Counted from the stretch's first letter, positions 48,090 through 56,787 are shown. The stretch is 64,000 bases of DNA from CAG-217 sp963642245 (GCA_963642245.1 CAVIFY010000003.1:31513-95512); one strand, 5' to 3'. Notes: a model not told the origin generated them from the sequence alone. Numbers and translations are program-made.

Positions 48090-48565
48090 TTACGCTTTTC
48101 CAATCCCAGCATAAAGCCGTCCTTGGCAGAGGTGTTGCACAGATCGGCGCCGATCACTCTGCCGTTACTGACCAACAGATCCGCCACGATCCCCTGATCG
48201 TAGCCGGTGTAGTTGGTGATCTCGTATGTATATAGCTGTACCTGCTTGCCCTTATAAGGGGTCAGGTCGTAGCCCTGCTGCTGTTGCAGGGCGTTGTACT
48301 CGGTATAGACCGCATCCCAGTTGCGGGGCACGGTAATGGTCTTTTGATTGCTGTCGCCTACCTGCCAGCCCATATCGCCAAGCAGCTGCGCACCCGCCTG
48401 CACATCCGCACAGGTCAGCCCCGCAGGCTCTGCCGCAGAGGGCGCCGCGTCCCCGGTCTTTACATGATTGGCCAGGAAGGTGAGCAGCACCACCAGCACC
48501 CCGGCGGCTACTAAGATCAGACCGAACACCGTCTTAGGGTTCAGCTTTACCGTCATGACTTTCAT
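48086..48565 (-). CDS. DUF4830 membrane-anchored protein
   Basis: 159 residues. A single N-terminal helix (VFGLILVAAGVLVVLLTFLA) anchors an extracytoplasmic domain of about 110 residues with LGDMGWQVGDSNQKTITVPR and YDLTPYKGKQVQLYTYEITN, which I recognise as DUF4830 of Clostridia. No function is known. It lies between hflX (55 bases upstream) and rsuA (four-base overlap). Start ATG follows GAGGTGGTAG; a second ATG three codons on is possible. Confidence 0.8.
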   Translation of the reverse strand: MKVMTVKLNPKTVFGLILVAAGVLVVLLTFLANHVKTGDAAPSAAEPAGLTCADVQAGAQLLGDMGWQVGDSNQKTITVPRNWDAVYTEYNALQQQQGYDLTPYKGKQVQLYTYEITNYTGYDQGIVADLLVSNGRVIGADLCNTSAKDGFMLGLEKRK

Positions 48566-48620
48566 ACTCTACCACCTCATAACAAAGTATGCGGCGGCAG
48601 GGCAAAATAGGACTGCTGCG

Positions 48621-49883
48621 TTAAATAAAATAAGGGCGCAGTTCTTCCAGCAGCGCCGGGTCGGCCAGCACTTGCAGGCGGGTGCCCGCCGGGGTGTAAT
48701 CCTCCGCCAGCACCTTGCCCTCCCGGTGGAGAAGATCCGTCAGATCGCCCCGATCAAAGGGAATACAAAGCGCCGCTCTCACCCACTGTCCGGGCAGCAG
48801 CCGGTCGATCTCAGAAAGCAGCTGCGGCAGTCCCGCACCGGTGCGGGCGCTGATCCGCACACTGGTGCCCAGCAGCGGGAAGCGCTCTTCCTCCGGCACC
48901 CGATCGCATTTGTTCAGCACATGGAGCAGGGGCTTGCCCCCACAGCCCAGGCTGTCCAGCACCTGGGCAGTCACCTGCATTTGGCTATTACAGGCCGGGT
49001 CGGAAGCGTCGCACACATCCAGGATCACATCCGCCCAGGCCGCCTCTGCCAAAGTGGAGCGAAAGGCGTCTACCAGCTCGTGGGGCAGCCGCTGCACCAG
49101 CCCTACCGTGTCCACCAACATCACCTGGCGGCCGGAGGGCAGCACCAACCGCCGAGCGGTAGGGTCCAGGGTGGCAAACAGTTGGTCCGCCACCAGCACC
49201 CCCGCGTCCGTTAAAGCATTCATCAAGGTGGACTTGCCTGCATTGGTATAGCCCACCAGCGCTACGGTCAGCGCCCGGTTCTTTTGGCGGCGCAGGTGCA
49301 TACGCTCCCGCCGCTCCTGCACGGTCTTTAACTCCCGCTGCAAGGCGGTGATCCGGCGGCGAATGTGGCGCCGGTCGCTCTCCAGCTTGCTCTCGCCGGG
49401 GCCGCGGGTGCCGATACCGCCGCCCAGCCGGGACAGAGAATTGCCCTGCCCGCCCAACCGGGGCAGCCGGTATTGCAGCTGCGCCAGTTCCACTTGCAGC
49501 TTGCCCTCGCTGCTCCGTGCCCGGGCGGCAAAAATATCCAAAATCAATGCGGTGCGGTCGATGACAGCCGTGCCCAGCGCCCGCTCCAAATTGCGGGCCT
49601 GCACCGGGGTCAGGCTGCCGTCCGCCACCGTTAAGTCCACTTCATTTTCTCGGCAGAATTCTGCCAGGCTCTCTACCAGCCCGCTGCCGATATAAGTGGC
49701 GCCCTCCGGGGCCGGGCGCTTTTGCACCGTGTGACCCACCACCAGGCCGCCGGCGGTGTCCGTCAACCGCTCCAGCTCGGCCATAGAGGCCTCTGCGTCA
49801 TACTCTCCGCAGTCCAGTCCGATCAGCAGCACCCGCTCCGGGGCGGCTGCGTCTGTTTTTGTCCACTGGTACGCCACGGTCAC
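48621..49883 (-). CDS. hflX: Ribosome-dissociating GTPase HflX
   Basis: 420 residues. The N-terminal HflX domain (ERVLLIGLDCGEYDAEASMA and VGHTVQKRPAPEGATYIGSG), the Gly-rich linker RLGGGIGTRGPGESKLESDR and the G domain (VALVGYTNAGKSTLMN, FATLDPTARR, DTVGLVQRLP, NKCD) are complete. It splits stalled ribosomes under stress. The GTG at 49883 overlaps the stop of the penicillin-binding protein gene and follows AAGGAGAGCAA; longer in-frame starts run into that gene and carry no homology. Confidence 0.94.
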   Translation of the reverse strand: MTVAYQWTKTDAAAPERVLLIGLDCGEYDAEASMAELERLTDTAGGLVVGHTVQKRPAPEGATYIGSGLVESLAEFCRENEVDLTVADGSLTPVQARNLERALGTAVIDRTALILDIFAARARSSEGKLQVELAQLQYRLPRLGGQGNSLSRLGGGIGTRGPGESKLESDRRHIRRRITALQRELKTVQERRERMHLRRQKNRALTVALVGYTNAGKSTLMNALTDAGVLVADQLFATLDPTARRLVLPSGRQVMLVDTVGLVQRLPHELVDAFRSTLAEAAWADVILDVCDASDPACNSQMQVTAQVLDSLGCGGKPLLHVLNKCDRVPEEERFPLLGTSVRISARTGAGLPQLLSEIDRLLPGQWVRAALCIPFDRGDLTDLLHREGKVLAEDYTPAGTRLQVLADPALLEELRPYFI

Positions 49884-51277
49884 TTGCTCTCCTTGTCCAC
49901 CAGCGTGCGCAGCACGGAACCGGCGATCGGCCCGGCGGTCTGGGAGCCGGAACCGCCGTGCTCCACCACCACCACAAAGGCATAGGGGTGGTCCGCGTCG
50001 TCCATAAAGCCCACAAACCAGGCGGTGTTGTGGTCCGTGTCCTTGTCCACCTCTGCCGTGCCGCTCTTGGCGCACAGGTGCAGGCCCTTGTAGTTGTACT
50101 CGCCGTACTGGGCCTTTACATTGTTGCGCATCAGTTTTTTCAGCTGGGCGGCGGTCTCCGTGCTCAGCAGCTGGGTCTCGTTCTTGGTAATGTTCAAATT
50201 CAGCGCCTTGCCCGCCTGGGTAGCCAGGGAGTTCACCTCGTTAAAGGACACGGCCTTGCCGTCGTTGGCAATGGCCGCCATATAGCGCAGCATGGCAATG
50301 GGGGGCAGCAGGGTGTCGCCCTGGCCAATGCCCGTCCAGCCCACATAATCGTCCGGGTCGCTCTTTTCCAGGAAAAAGCGCCCCTGCTCGGAATTCAGCT
50401 TGTTGCTCACCGTCACCCGACTGGTCAGACCCAGAGTCTCTACGGTGCTTGCCAGCTTCTCCGGCCCCAGCTCAATGGCGATCTGGGCAAAGGTGGCGTT
50501 GCAGCTCTTGGCCAGCGCCTGCTTAAAGGTCAGGCGGCCGTGCACGCCGTTGCAGCGGATGGGCTCGCCCTTGCCCGGGTCGTACTCGCCGGTACATTCC
50601 CAGGTGCGGTCCATCAGGTCCGGAATATTCTCAATGGCGCAGGCGGCGGTCACCAGCTTAAAGGTGGAGCCGGGGGTGTAAAGCCCGGTCATCAGCCGGT
50701 TGATATACACGCCCTCGTAGGCGGAATTGGTGTTCAGGTCCGACGGCTCGTCCTCAATGTCATAAGAGGGGGTGGACACGGCGCACACAATGTCGCCGGT
50801 TTTGTAATTGACCACGCCCACAGTGCCCGCTTTGTAGTCGCTGAGCAGGCTGTACGCCTTGGCGCACACCTCGCTGTCTATGGTCAGCTGCATATTGTTG
50901 CCCTTGCCGTAGCGCTCAATGGAATACACGCCGAACAGCAGGTTATAGCCGGTCAAATTGGCCTTGTACACAGACTGAATGCCGGAGGAGATAAAGCCCT
51001 TGGTGTCGCCCACCGTGTGGAGGGTGGCCTTGCGCACGGTGGCGTCCTGGGCATACACCCGCTTGCCGTCCTTGGTCTCGGCCAGCACTGCGCCGTCCGC
51101 AGACTTGATGGTGCCGGCGCCGATCAGCTCGCCGTTTTTGTAAATATGGGTATTGTAGGTTTTCATCACCCAGGTGTCGCCGTTCTCCACCAGGCTGTAA
51201 GTCATAAAACCCAGCCCAAAGAGAAAGGCAACCGCCAGGATCCACAGGAAAATGCCCCGCTTGGTGATCATCTTCAT
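49880..51277 (-). CDS. pbpA: Class B penicillin-binding protein (PbpA/FtsI-like transpeptidase)
   Basis: 465 residues. One N-terminal helix (GIFLWILAVAFLFGLGFMTY), a short dimerisation-type region, then the transpeptidase domain with Ser204 in GSTFK, SCN at 258-260 and KSGT at 404-407. It cross-links peptidoglycan. It is short for a class B protein and matches the PbpA type that sits with RodA in Actinobacteria and Clostridia. Overlaps rodA by four bases at the start and hflX by four at the end. Confidence 0.9.
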   Translation of the reverse strand: MKMITKRGIFLWILAVAFLFGLGFMTYSLVENGDTWVMKTYNTHIYKNGELIGAGTIKSADGAVLAETKDGKRVYAQDATVRKATLHTVGDTKGFISSGIQSVYKANLTGYNLLFGVYSIERYGKGNNMQLTIDSEVCAKAYSLLSDYKAGTVGVVNYKTGDIVCAVSTPSYDIEDEPSDLNTNSAYEGVYINRLMTGLYTPGSTFKLVTAACAIENIPDLMDRTWECTGEYDPGKGEPIRCNGVHGRLTFKQALAKSCNATFAQIAIELGPEKLASTVETLGLTSRVTVSNKLNSEQGRFFLEKSDPDDYVGWTGIGQGDTLLPPIAMLRYMAAIANDGKAVSFNEVNSLATQAGKALNLNITKNETQLLSTETAAQLKKLMRNNVKAQYGEYNYKGLHLCAKSGTAEVDKDTDHNTAWFVGFMDDADHPYAFVVVVEHGGSGSQTAGPIAGSVLRTLVDKESK

Positions 51278-52548
51278 TTCTTGCGCACACCTCCCAGATA
51301 GTTGTATGTCCGCACATCGGAGGCCTTAATAAAGGCCAGCACCGCCCAACAGGAGATCATGGAGGACCCGCCCTGGCTCACAAAGGGCAGGGTCACGCCG
51401 GTGAGGGGCAGCACATCGGTAATGCCAAAGATATTCAGCGCCGTTTGGAACAGCAGCAGACCCGCTGCCGCCACCGCGGCGATGGAGTAGAAAGTGGAGC
51501 GGGCGGCAATGCTGTTCACCAGCGCAGACACGGCGATAGCCACAAAGGACAGCACCAGCAGCAGCCCAAAGAGAAAGCCCCATTCCTCGCAGATCACGCC
51601 AAAGATCAGGTCCGTGGTGCGGGCCCACACCCCCCGGGTGGAACCGGCGCCGATCCCCAGCCCCAGCAGTCCGCCGGAGGCCAGACCCACCAGCACCCGG
51701 GTTTGCTGATACCCGCTGTCGTTATAATGCTCCCACACATGGCGGTACACGGAGAAGCGGGCGGTCACATAGGACTTATACTTAATCACGATAAACCCGC
51801 CCATAGCCGCAGAGGCCAAGGCCAGGAAAATGGTCTTAATATCGCCGGAGTTCATAAAGGCGATAATGAGAAAGGTCACAAAGAAGATCAGCGCCGTACC
51901 AAAGTCCTTAATGACGATCAGCGCCCCCACGCACACCAGCGAAAAGGCGATAAAGGCATACAGGTTCTTAGAGGTCTGGATCTTTTCCAGCGTGGCAGCG
52001 CCCACAAAGATAAAGGCGATCTTCACAAATTCCGAGGGCTGAAAGGTCACGCCGAAAATGGTGATCCAGTTGCGGGCGCCGTGGGTCACCTTGGCAATGG
52101 CAATGTTCACGATCAGCAGCAAAATAGCCGCCACCGCCACCGGCAGGCGCAGGCGCATACACAGGTCCACATCGCCCATCAGGAACACCAGCACAATAAA
52201 ACCGATGACCCCGGCCACCAACATCAGCAGCTGCTTAAAGGCGTCGTCCGGCTTAATGCTGCCGATCACGGCAATGCCCACTCCGGACAGGAAAAAGGCG
52301 ATGAATTCCAGCTCAAAATTCCGCCGGTGCATGGCAAAGTAAAACACGCTCACATACAGCCACTCCAGCACGATCAGCGCCAGGGTGCACAGCAGGACCT
52401 TTACTTCAAAGGTGCCGGTGCCGCCGGCGGCCGCCGTGCCGCTGAGCAGCTGAAACACGCTGAGCACCATTAAAAGGGCAAAATTGTTAATGGGTTTGAT
52501 ATGGGGCAGCTTTTTTTGCTTGGGGGCTGCCGTTTTCTTCTTTGGCAT
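51274..52548 (-). CDS. rodA: SEDS peptidoglycan polymerase (RodA/FtsW/SpoVE family)
   Basis: 424 residues with about ten membrane helices. ITIFGVTFQPSEFVKIAFIF with the conserved QPSE, the loop GLASGGLLGLGIGAGSTRG and GVTLPFVSQGGSSMI are SEDS hallmarks. It polymerises glycan strands with the class B protein encoded next. The start (MPKKKTAAPKQKKLPHIKPI) is a basic cytoplasmic tail. RodA is chosen over FtsW from the gene order FHA-rodA-pbpA; division versus elongation role cannot be settled. Confidence 0.9.
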   Translation of the reverse strand: MPKKKTAAPKQKKLPHIKPINNFALLMVLSVFQLLSGTAAAGGTGTFEVKVLLCTLALIVLEWLYVSVFYFAMHRRNFELEFIAFFLSGVGIAVIGSIKPDDAFKQLLMLVAGVIGFIVLVFLMGDVDLCMRLRLPVAVAAILLLIVNIAIAKVTHGARNWITIFGVTFQPSEFVKIAFIFVGAATLEKIQTSKNLYAFIAFSLVCVGALIVIKDFGTALIFFVTFLIIAFMNSGDIKTIFLALASAAMGGFIVIKYKSYVTARFSVYRHVWEHYNDSGYQQTRVLVGLASGGLLGLGIGAGSTRGVWARTTDLIFGVICEEWGFLFGLLLVLSFVAIAVSALVNSIAARSTFYSIAAVAAAGLLLFQTALNIFGITDVLPLTGVTLPFVSQGGSSMISCWAVLAFIKASDVRTYNYLGGVRKK

Positions 52549-52563
52549 AGGGCTGCTCCTTTC

Positions 52564-53316
52564 TTATTTCTCGTAAAACAGAAACACCTTGTCCCCAAAG
52601 GTGAGCATATCTTCATCAAAAATCAGCTGGGGCTGGGTGATGAACCGGCCGTTGAGCTTGGTGCCGTTGTGGCTGTCCAGGTCATACACCGCCCACCCCT
52701 TGGAGGTGTGGCGCAGCCGGGCGTGGTGGGCGCTGACCGTGGGGCTGAGCAGCTGAATATCCGCGTCCTCGCCCCGGCCGATGAGCACATCCTGCTTTTT
52801 GATATACACCGGGCGGTGGCTCTCTGCGTCCACCAACACGCCGTAGGCCACCGTTTGGCCCCGGTCCTGCCGGGCGGCGGTGCGCATTTGGCTGCGGTCG
52901 TCGGTAGAGATAGCCTCCTTGCACAGGAATTGCAGCGGAATAGTGCCGATCATCAGAATGTCCCCGTCCGCCAGCGGTGAGCGCTGGTCCACCGGCACGC
53001 CGTTTACCTGCACGCCGTTCTTGGAGAAGGTGTCCGTCACCACCCAGCCGTCCTTTTTCTTGGCGATCACCGCGTGAAAGCGGCTGACGCTGGGCAGGGG
53101 CAGCACCACATCGTTGGCCTTGCTCTTGCCAATGGAGGTCTCCCAGTGGGTAATATCCATCACGGAGCCGTTATTCTGGTCCACCAGCTGGGCCATCTTG
53201 TGCACCCGGGGCCGGTTGCGAAACAGAGAGATCACGCACACCGCCAGGATCAGCAGCGCCAGCACCGGCAGCACATACCGCAGCACCCCGGTCAAGAATT
53301 GCAAAATCGTATCCAT
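52564..53316 (-). CDS. Membrane-anchored protein with two FHA domains
   Basis: 250 residues. An N-terminal helix (LRYVLPVLALLILAVCVISL) is followed by two forkhead-associated domains: one at residues about 55-125 (SIGKSKANDVVLPLPSVSRF, then FSKNGVQVNG) and one at 160-250 (VLIGRGEDADIQLLSPTVSA, then DSHNGTKLNG). Both keep the Gly-Arg/Lys, Ser-x-x-His and Asn residues that bind phosphothreonine. It heads the operon with rodA and pbpA, so it likely recruits a phosphoprotein to the wall synthase. No Ser/Thr kinase gene is in the window. Confidence 0.88.
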   Translation of the reverse strand: MDTILQFLTGVLRYVLPVLALLILAVCVISLFRNRPRVHKMAQLVDQNNGSVMDITHWETSIGKSKANDVVLPLPSVSRFHAVIAKKKDGWVVTDTFSKNGVQVNGVPVDQRSPLADGDILMIGTIPLQFLCKEAISTDDRSQMRTAARQDRGQTVAYGVLVDAESHRPVYIKKQDVLIGRGEDADIQLLSPTVSAHHARLRHTSKGWAVYDLDSHNGTKLNGRFITQPQLIFDEDMLTFGDKVFLFYEK

Positions 53317-53375
53317 AGGTTCAACTTCCTTTTTATCTGCATTTCAAAAGGCAAATCATACTTCTTATTATTAAC

Positions 53376-53404
53376 AGAATACTGATAATGGGAGAAAAAG
53401 TCAA
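53376..53404 (-). promoter_or_regulatory. Promoter of the FHA-rodA-pbpA-hflX operon
   Basis: On the minus strand TTGACT (53399-53404), 17-base spacer, TATTCT (53376-53381). Confidence 0.7.
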
Positions 53405-53410
53405 GAAGTA

Positions 53411-53439
53411 TTGCAATTCCTGCCCCTTTCGTTTATACT
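53411..53439 (+). promoter_or_regulatory. Promoter of galM
   Basis: TTGCAA at 53411-53416, 17-base spacer, TATACT at 53434-53439. Its -35 box is six bases from that of the divergent FHA operon, so the two may compete for polymerase. Confidence 0.72.
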
Positions 53440-53488
53440 GAAAATGGAAAAATTGGGCGGCATTTTCGCCCGGTAAGGAGCATTTGTT

Positions 53489-54541
53489 ATGATCGAAAAG
53501 ACTGTCTTTGGCCATCTGCCCTCCGGGGAGCAGGTGGACCTTTATACCATCACCAACAGCCGGGGCGCCAGCGTGTCGTTGCAGACCCTGGGCGCCGGGA
53601 TCGTGCGCCTGTATATGCCGGACAAGAACGGCAACCTGGGCGATGTGGTGCTGGGCTTTGACGACCCGGCTCTTTATACAGACCCGGACCTGGGCTACCA
53701 GGGACTGGTGGTGGGCCGCTGGGCCAACCGTATTCGCGGGGCTGCCTTTGACTTCCGGGGCCACACCTACCACACCCCTATGAACCAGGGGCAGTGGACC
53801 CTCCACGGCGGCGGGCGCATGAGCTTTCACCTGTGGCAGGTGACGGACACCACGGAAAGCAGTATCACCTTTTCCCGCTTTTCGCCGGATATGGAGGACG
53901 GCTTCCCCGGCAACTTCACCTTGCAGGTGACCTATACCCTGACGGAAGAGAACACCCTGCGGCTGGCCTACCGGGTAGACAGCGACCGGGACACGGTAGC
54001 CAACCCCACCAACCATGTGTACTTTAACCTGTCCTGCGACCCGGCAAAGACCATTGAGGGCCATGTGCTCACCGTCCACGCCGACCGGTTTACAGAGACG
54101 GACGACGACCAGCTGCCCACCGGCGAGCTGGGCGAACTGGCAGGTACCATGATGGACTTCTCTGCCCCCCACCCCATCGGGGAACGGATCAATGCGCCGT
54201 TCCGGGCCGTGATCCCCGGTATCGGTTATGACAACAACTTCTGTCTGACCAAGGCGAACCCCAGAGCCTTTGAAGAAGCAGCCGTGCTGTGGGAGCCGGA
54301 GAGCGGGCGGCGGCTGTCCGTGTGGACGGACCTGCCCGGCGTGCAGGTCTATTGCGGCGGCTGGCTGAAGAAAGACGGCAACCCGGGCAAGGGCGACTCC
54401 AAGGTCACCTACCGCCGTGGCGTGGCGCTGGAGACCCAGTTCTACCCGGACAGCCTCCATTGCCCCAACTTCCCGGTAGAGTTCGTCAAAGCCGGCGTCC
54501 CCTTCACCACCACCACCGAATTCCGCTTTGATACCAAGTAA
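53489..54541 (+). CDS. galM: Aldose 1-epimerase (galactose mutarotase)
   Basis: 350 residues, standard. The galactose-site residues lie in WTLHGGGRMSFH, NPTNHVYFNLSC (catalytic acid His) and VALETQFYPDS (catalytic base Glu). It interconverts alpha and beta galactose or other aldoses after uptake. ATG at 53489 follows AAGGAG. No galK or galT is near, so it is a stand-alone gene; it could serve the galactose released by the GH2 enzyme. Confidence 0.94.
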   Translation: MIEKTVFGHLPSGEQVDLYTITNSRGASVSLQTLGAGIVRLYMPDKNGNLGDVVLGFDDPALYTDPDLGYQGLVVGRWANRIRGAAFDFRGHTYHTPMNQGQWTLHGGGRMSFHLWQVTDTTESSITFSRFSPDMEDGFPGNFTLQVTYTLTEENTLRLAYRVDSDRDTVANPTNHVYFNLSCDPAKTIEGHVLTVHADRFTETDDDQLPTGELGELAGTMMDFSAPHPIGERINAPFRAVIPGIGYDNNFCLTKANPRAFEEAAVLWEPESGRRLSVWTDLPGVQVYCGGWLKKDGNPGKGDSKVTYRRGVALETQFYPDSLHCPNFPVEFVKAGVPFTTTTEFRFDTK

Positions 54542-54559
54542 GCGTATATGGATAATAAA

Positions 54560-54588
54560 AAGACCACCCGCTAGGGGTGGTCTTTTTT
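54560..54588 (+). terminator. Terminator after galM
   Basis: Perfect ten-base stem AAGACCACCC (54560-54569) with GGGTGGTCTT (54575-54584), loop GCTAG, T tract. Confidence 0.92.
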
Positions 54589-54616
54589 ATGGTTTGTTGC
54601 CGTATGGGTCGGGGTT

Positions 54617-54787
54617 AATCCCTCCGTCAACGCCTATCGGCGTTGCCACCTCCCTTTACAAGGGAGGCTTATCGGTTACATACTCCAAGGCTCCCTTGCA
54701 AAGGGAGCTGTCAGCGTAGCTGACTGAGGGATTGCACCGGAGGTGTCTCTAATGGCAAATGTAGGGCTCGATGCCCTCATCGAGCCG
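54617..54787. repeat. Intergenic palindrome island 6
   Basis: Modules: ATCCCTCCGTC with AACGCC-TATC-GGCGTT and CCTCCCTTTACAAGGGAGG (54617-54668), then GGCTCCCTTGCAAAGGGAGC with TCAGC-GTA-GCTGA and GAGGGATT (54689-54732), a flank GCACCGGAGGTGTCTCTAAT (54734-54753), and CTCGATG-CCCT-CATCGAG (54764-54785). The last module touches the end of the SLOG gene. Confidence 0.82.
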
Positions 54788-55252
54788 CTATTGCTGATCC
54801 CCGGCAATGACAGGGCATACCACTTTCCCCTGTGTCCGGGCATACTGCACTGCCGCATACGCACCGCCGGTTGGGCGTATCACATATCCGACGACCACAT
54901 CACTTCTATCTACCATCCATCGGTTGCGGGCAGGTATCGCCCTCTTGTAATGCAAGTCCGCCAACTCCTCCGGCACAAGCACATCATCATACAGTGCGTC
55001 ATACTGCGCCTTGTGGGTATTCATTTCGTTTGTTAAATACGGCTTCACGCAAATCAACCGTAACCCCAAAGCGGGGTAACGCCTTTTGGCAGCACGCACA
55101 GCAGAAACGAACACACTGTCAAATTCTCCCATAGCACCGGTATAAAAAACCGTACACCCCATTTCAATCGCCTGCATTACGCAAGTCTGCACTGCCAATT
55201 CAATATTGCCAAACACGGTTCTATGCCCAAAGCCACTACACGCCTTTTCCAT
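54788..55252 (-). CDS. SLOG-family (DprA/YpsA-like) nucleotide-binding protein
   Basis: 154 residues. The Rossmann-like SLOG fold is suggested by CSGFGHR at the start, CTVFYTGAMGEFDSVFVSAV with the ligand-binding Gly-x-Gly loop, LRLICVKPYL, and the end PARNRWMVDRSDVVVGYV with PTGGAYAAVQYA. The whole matches the DUF1273/YpsA-like group of unknown function, which is often found in mobile or stress loci. It is richer in A+T than its neighbours. The ribosome site (GCGGGGCC) is weak. It faces away from the ribbon-helix-helix gene, with a repeat island on each side of the pair. Confidence 0.8.
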   Translation of the reverse strand: MEKACSGFGHRTVFGNIELAVQTCVMQAIEMGCTVFYTGAMGEFDSVFVSAVRAAKRRYPALGLRLICVKPYLTNEMNTHKAQYDALYDDVLVPEELADLHYKRAIPARNRWMVDRSDVVVGYVIRPTGGAYAAVQYARTQGKVVCPVIAGDQQ

Positions 55253-55362
55253 TTTGGCCCCGCAACAAACATATTATGAACGCATTTTACATTCATTTAG
55301 GACATTGTAGCACATACAGAATATAAAATAAAGCCATAATAAACACAGTTTGGAGTGATATT

Positions 55363-55530
55363 ATGGCCGGTAAGATCAAAAGTCTGTCCATTCGCATTGA
55401 TGAGGAAATGCTCAACAAATTGCATGTGGTTGCGGATTATGAGGGACGCTCCGCCAACAGCGAAATTCTCATTCTGATCCGCGACGCCATCGCCGCATAC
55501 GAAAAACAAAACGGCAAGATCGAATTGTAA
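55363..55530 (+). CDS. Ribbon-helix-helix DNA-binding protein (Arc/CopG-like)
   Basis: 55 residues, MAGKIKSLSIRIDEEMLNKL at the start, then helix VVADYEGRSANSEIL and a second helix ILIRDAIAAYEKQNGKIEL. The beta strand KSLSIRID followed by two helices is the Arc/CopG/MetJ fold; dimers bind palindromic DNA. ATG at 55363 follows TTTGGAGTG and a terminator follows. It may be a regulator or the antitoxin half of a lost pair; no toxin is next to it. The divergent SLOG gene is a possible target. Confidence 0.8.
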   Translation: MAGKIKSLSIRIDEEMLNKLHVVADYEGRSANSEILILIRDAIAAYEKQNGKIEL

Positions 55531-55548
55531 TTTTATTCTATAAACGAA

Positions 55549-55577
55549 AAGGCCACCCGCTGTGAGTGGTCTTTTTT
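55549..55577 (+). terminator. Terminator after the ribbon-helix-helix gene
   Basis: Eight-base stem AAGGCCAC (55549-55556) with GTGGTCTT (55566-55573), one G-T pair, T tract. Confidence 0.82.
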
Positions 55578-55635
55578 ATAGTTTGTAACCGTGTGGCATG
55601 GGGTTGCACCCGCCGGAATTTATTTCATTTTTCGT

Positions 55636-55930
55636 TAGGGAGTGGCAATCTGCCAAATGAATTGCCCAGCGGGCGGATACTATCCGCCCCTACGGTCAAC
55701 CGGTTACAATAACGCTTTTGTAGGGGCGGCAACCTGCCGCCCGCCAATCCCTCAGTCACTGCGTGACAGCTCCCTTTGCAAGGGAGCCAAAAAAGTTACA
55801 ACATCTTAGCCCCCCTTGCAAAGGGTGACTCCCCGCAGTGCGGGGAGATGTCGCGCAGCGACAGAGGGGACGGGCGCCAGTTAGGCGGGAGCGGCGCAGC
55901 CGCAGGGGGGATTGCACCGGAGGTGACTCT
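55636..55930. repeat. Intergenic palindrome island 7
   Basis: The largest island, in a 420-base gap without genes. Modules: GGGCGGATA-CTA-TCCGCCC (55670-55692), GGGCGGCAACCTGCCGCCC (55723-55742), TCCCTCAGTCAC-TGC-GTGACAGCTCCC with AAGGGAGC (55747-55788), a GCGGGGAGATGTCGC/GCGACA module (55838-55862), GCGGC-GCA-GCCGC (55889-55901) and the GCACCGGAGGTGACTCTAAT flank (55914-55933). Confidence 0.82.
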
Positions 55931-55952
55931 AATTCTTAACGCCGACGGTGCC

Positions 55953-56732
55953 TTACTTCTCCGGGATATAGATCTTAGCCACCAGGGCGGTGACGGCGGA
56001 GAGGGGCAGCAGCTTATTCAGCCCGCAAAGGAACTTATACTTGGCGCCCACGGTGGTCACCGGGGGCAGGTGCTTCTTATGGGCGGCACGGACCACGGCG
56101 GCGGCAATGGCAGCCGGGGGCATACCGTTTTGCTCATCGTGCTCCATCACCGCCACGCTGCGGGCAATGCGCCCGGCGTACAGATCGTCGCCGGAGCCGC
56201 TCTTTTGGCGGGCGGCGGTAAAGCCGGTCTTTACATCCCCCAGCCGCAGAGCGCCAACGGTAATGCCAAAGGGCGCCAGCTCGCTGCGCAGGGCGCAGGT
56301 CAGACTCTCCACCGCCGCCTTGGTGGCAGAGTAAAAACTCTGGAACGGAATGGAAAACACCGCCGCAGCGGAAGAAATATTGAGAATACGCCCCCGGCTC
56401 TCCCGCAAGGCCGGCAGGGCCGCCTGGATCACCGTGACCCAGGCAAAAAAGTTCAGATCAAACTGGCGGCGCATCTCCGCCTCTGCGGTGCACTCCACCG
56501 CGCCGGAAATACCGAACCCGGCGTTATTCACCAGCAGATCCACCCGATCAATGGCCGCAAAGGCCGCCTGCACCCGGGCGCTGTCCGTAATATCGCAGGG
56601 AATGCTGCGCACCCCCTCCAGCGGGCAGGCGTGGCGGCTCAGGCATACCACCTGCCAGCCGTCTGCCAAAAGAGCCCGCGCCGTTTCCAATCCAATGCCG
56701 CCGGACGCGCCGGTGACCACCGCTGTCTTCAT
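55953..56732 (-). CDS. Short-chain dehydrogenase/reductase
   Basis: 259 residues. NAD(P) loop VVTGASGGIGLETARAL, LVNNAGFGISG, and the catalytic Ser-Tyr-Lys in ISSAAAVFSIPFQSFYSATK. The C-terminal part AKYKFLCGLNKLLPLSAVTA resembles the DltE/YqjQ-like group with a membrane-facing tail. Substrate unknown. The ATG at 56732 follows TTTGGAGGAATGGGT; a start 14 codons earlier overlaps the rpmA terminator. Single gene behind rpmA on the same strand. Confidence 0.9.
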   Translation of the reverse strand: MKTAVVTGASGGIGLETARALLADGWQVVCLSRHACPLEGVRSIPCDITDSARVQAAFAAIDRVDLLVNNAGFGISGAVECTAEAEMRRQFDLNFFAWVTVIQAALPALRESRGRILNISSAAAVFSIPFQSFYSATKAAVESLTCALRSELAPFGITVGALRLGDVKTGFTAARQKSGSGDDLYAGRIARSVAVMEHDEQNGMPPAAIAAAVVRAAHKKHLPPVTTVGAKYKFLCGLNKLLPLSAVTALVAKIYIPEK

Positions 56733-56754
56733 ACCCATTCCTCCAAAAACAAAA

Positions 56755-56787
56755 TAAAAAAGGGTAAGAGCCAACTGCCCTTACCCT
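56755..56787 (-). terminator. Terminator after rpmA
   Basis: Stem AGGGTAAG (56761-56768) with CTTACCCT (56780-56787), inner GC pairs, followed on the minus strand by TTTTTTATTTTG. Confidence 0.88.
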
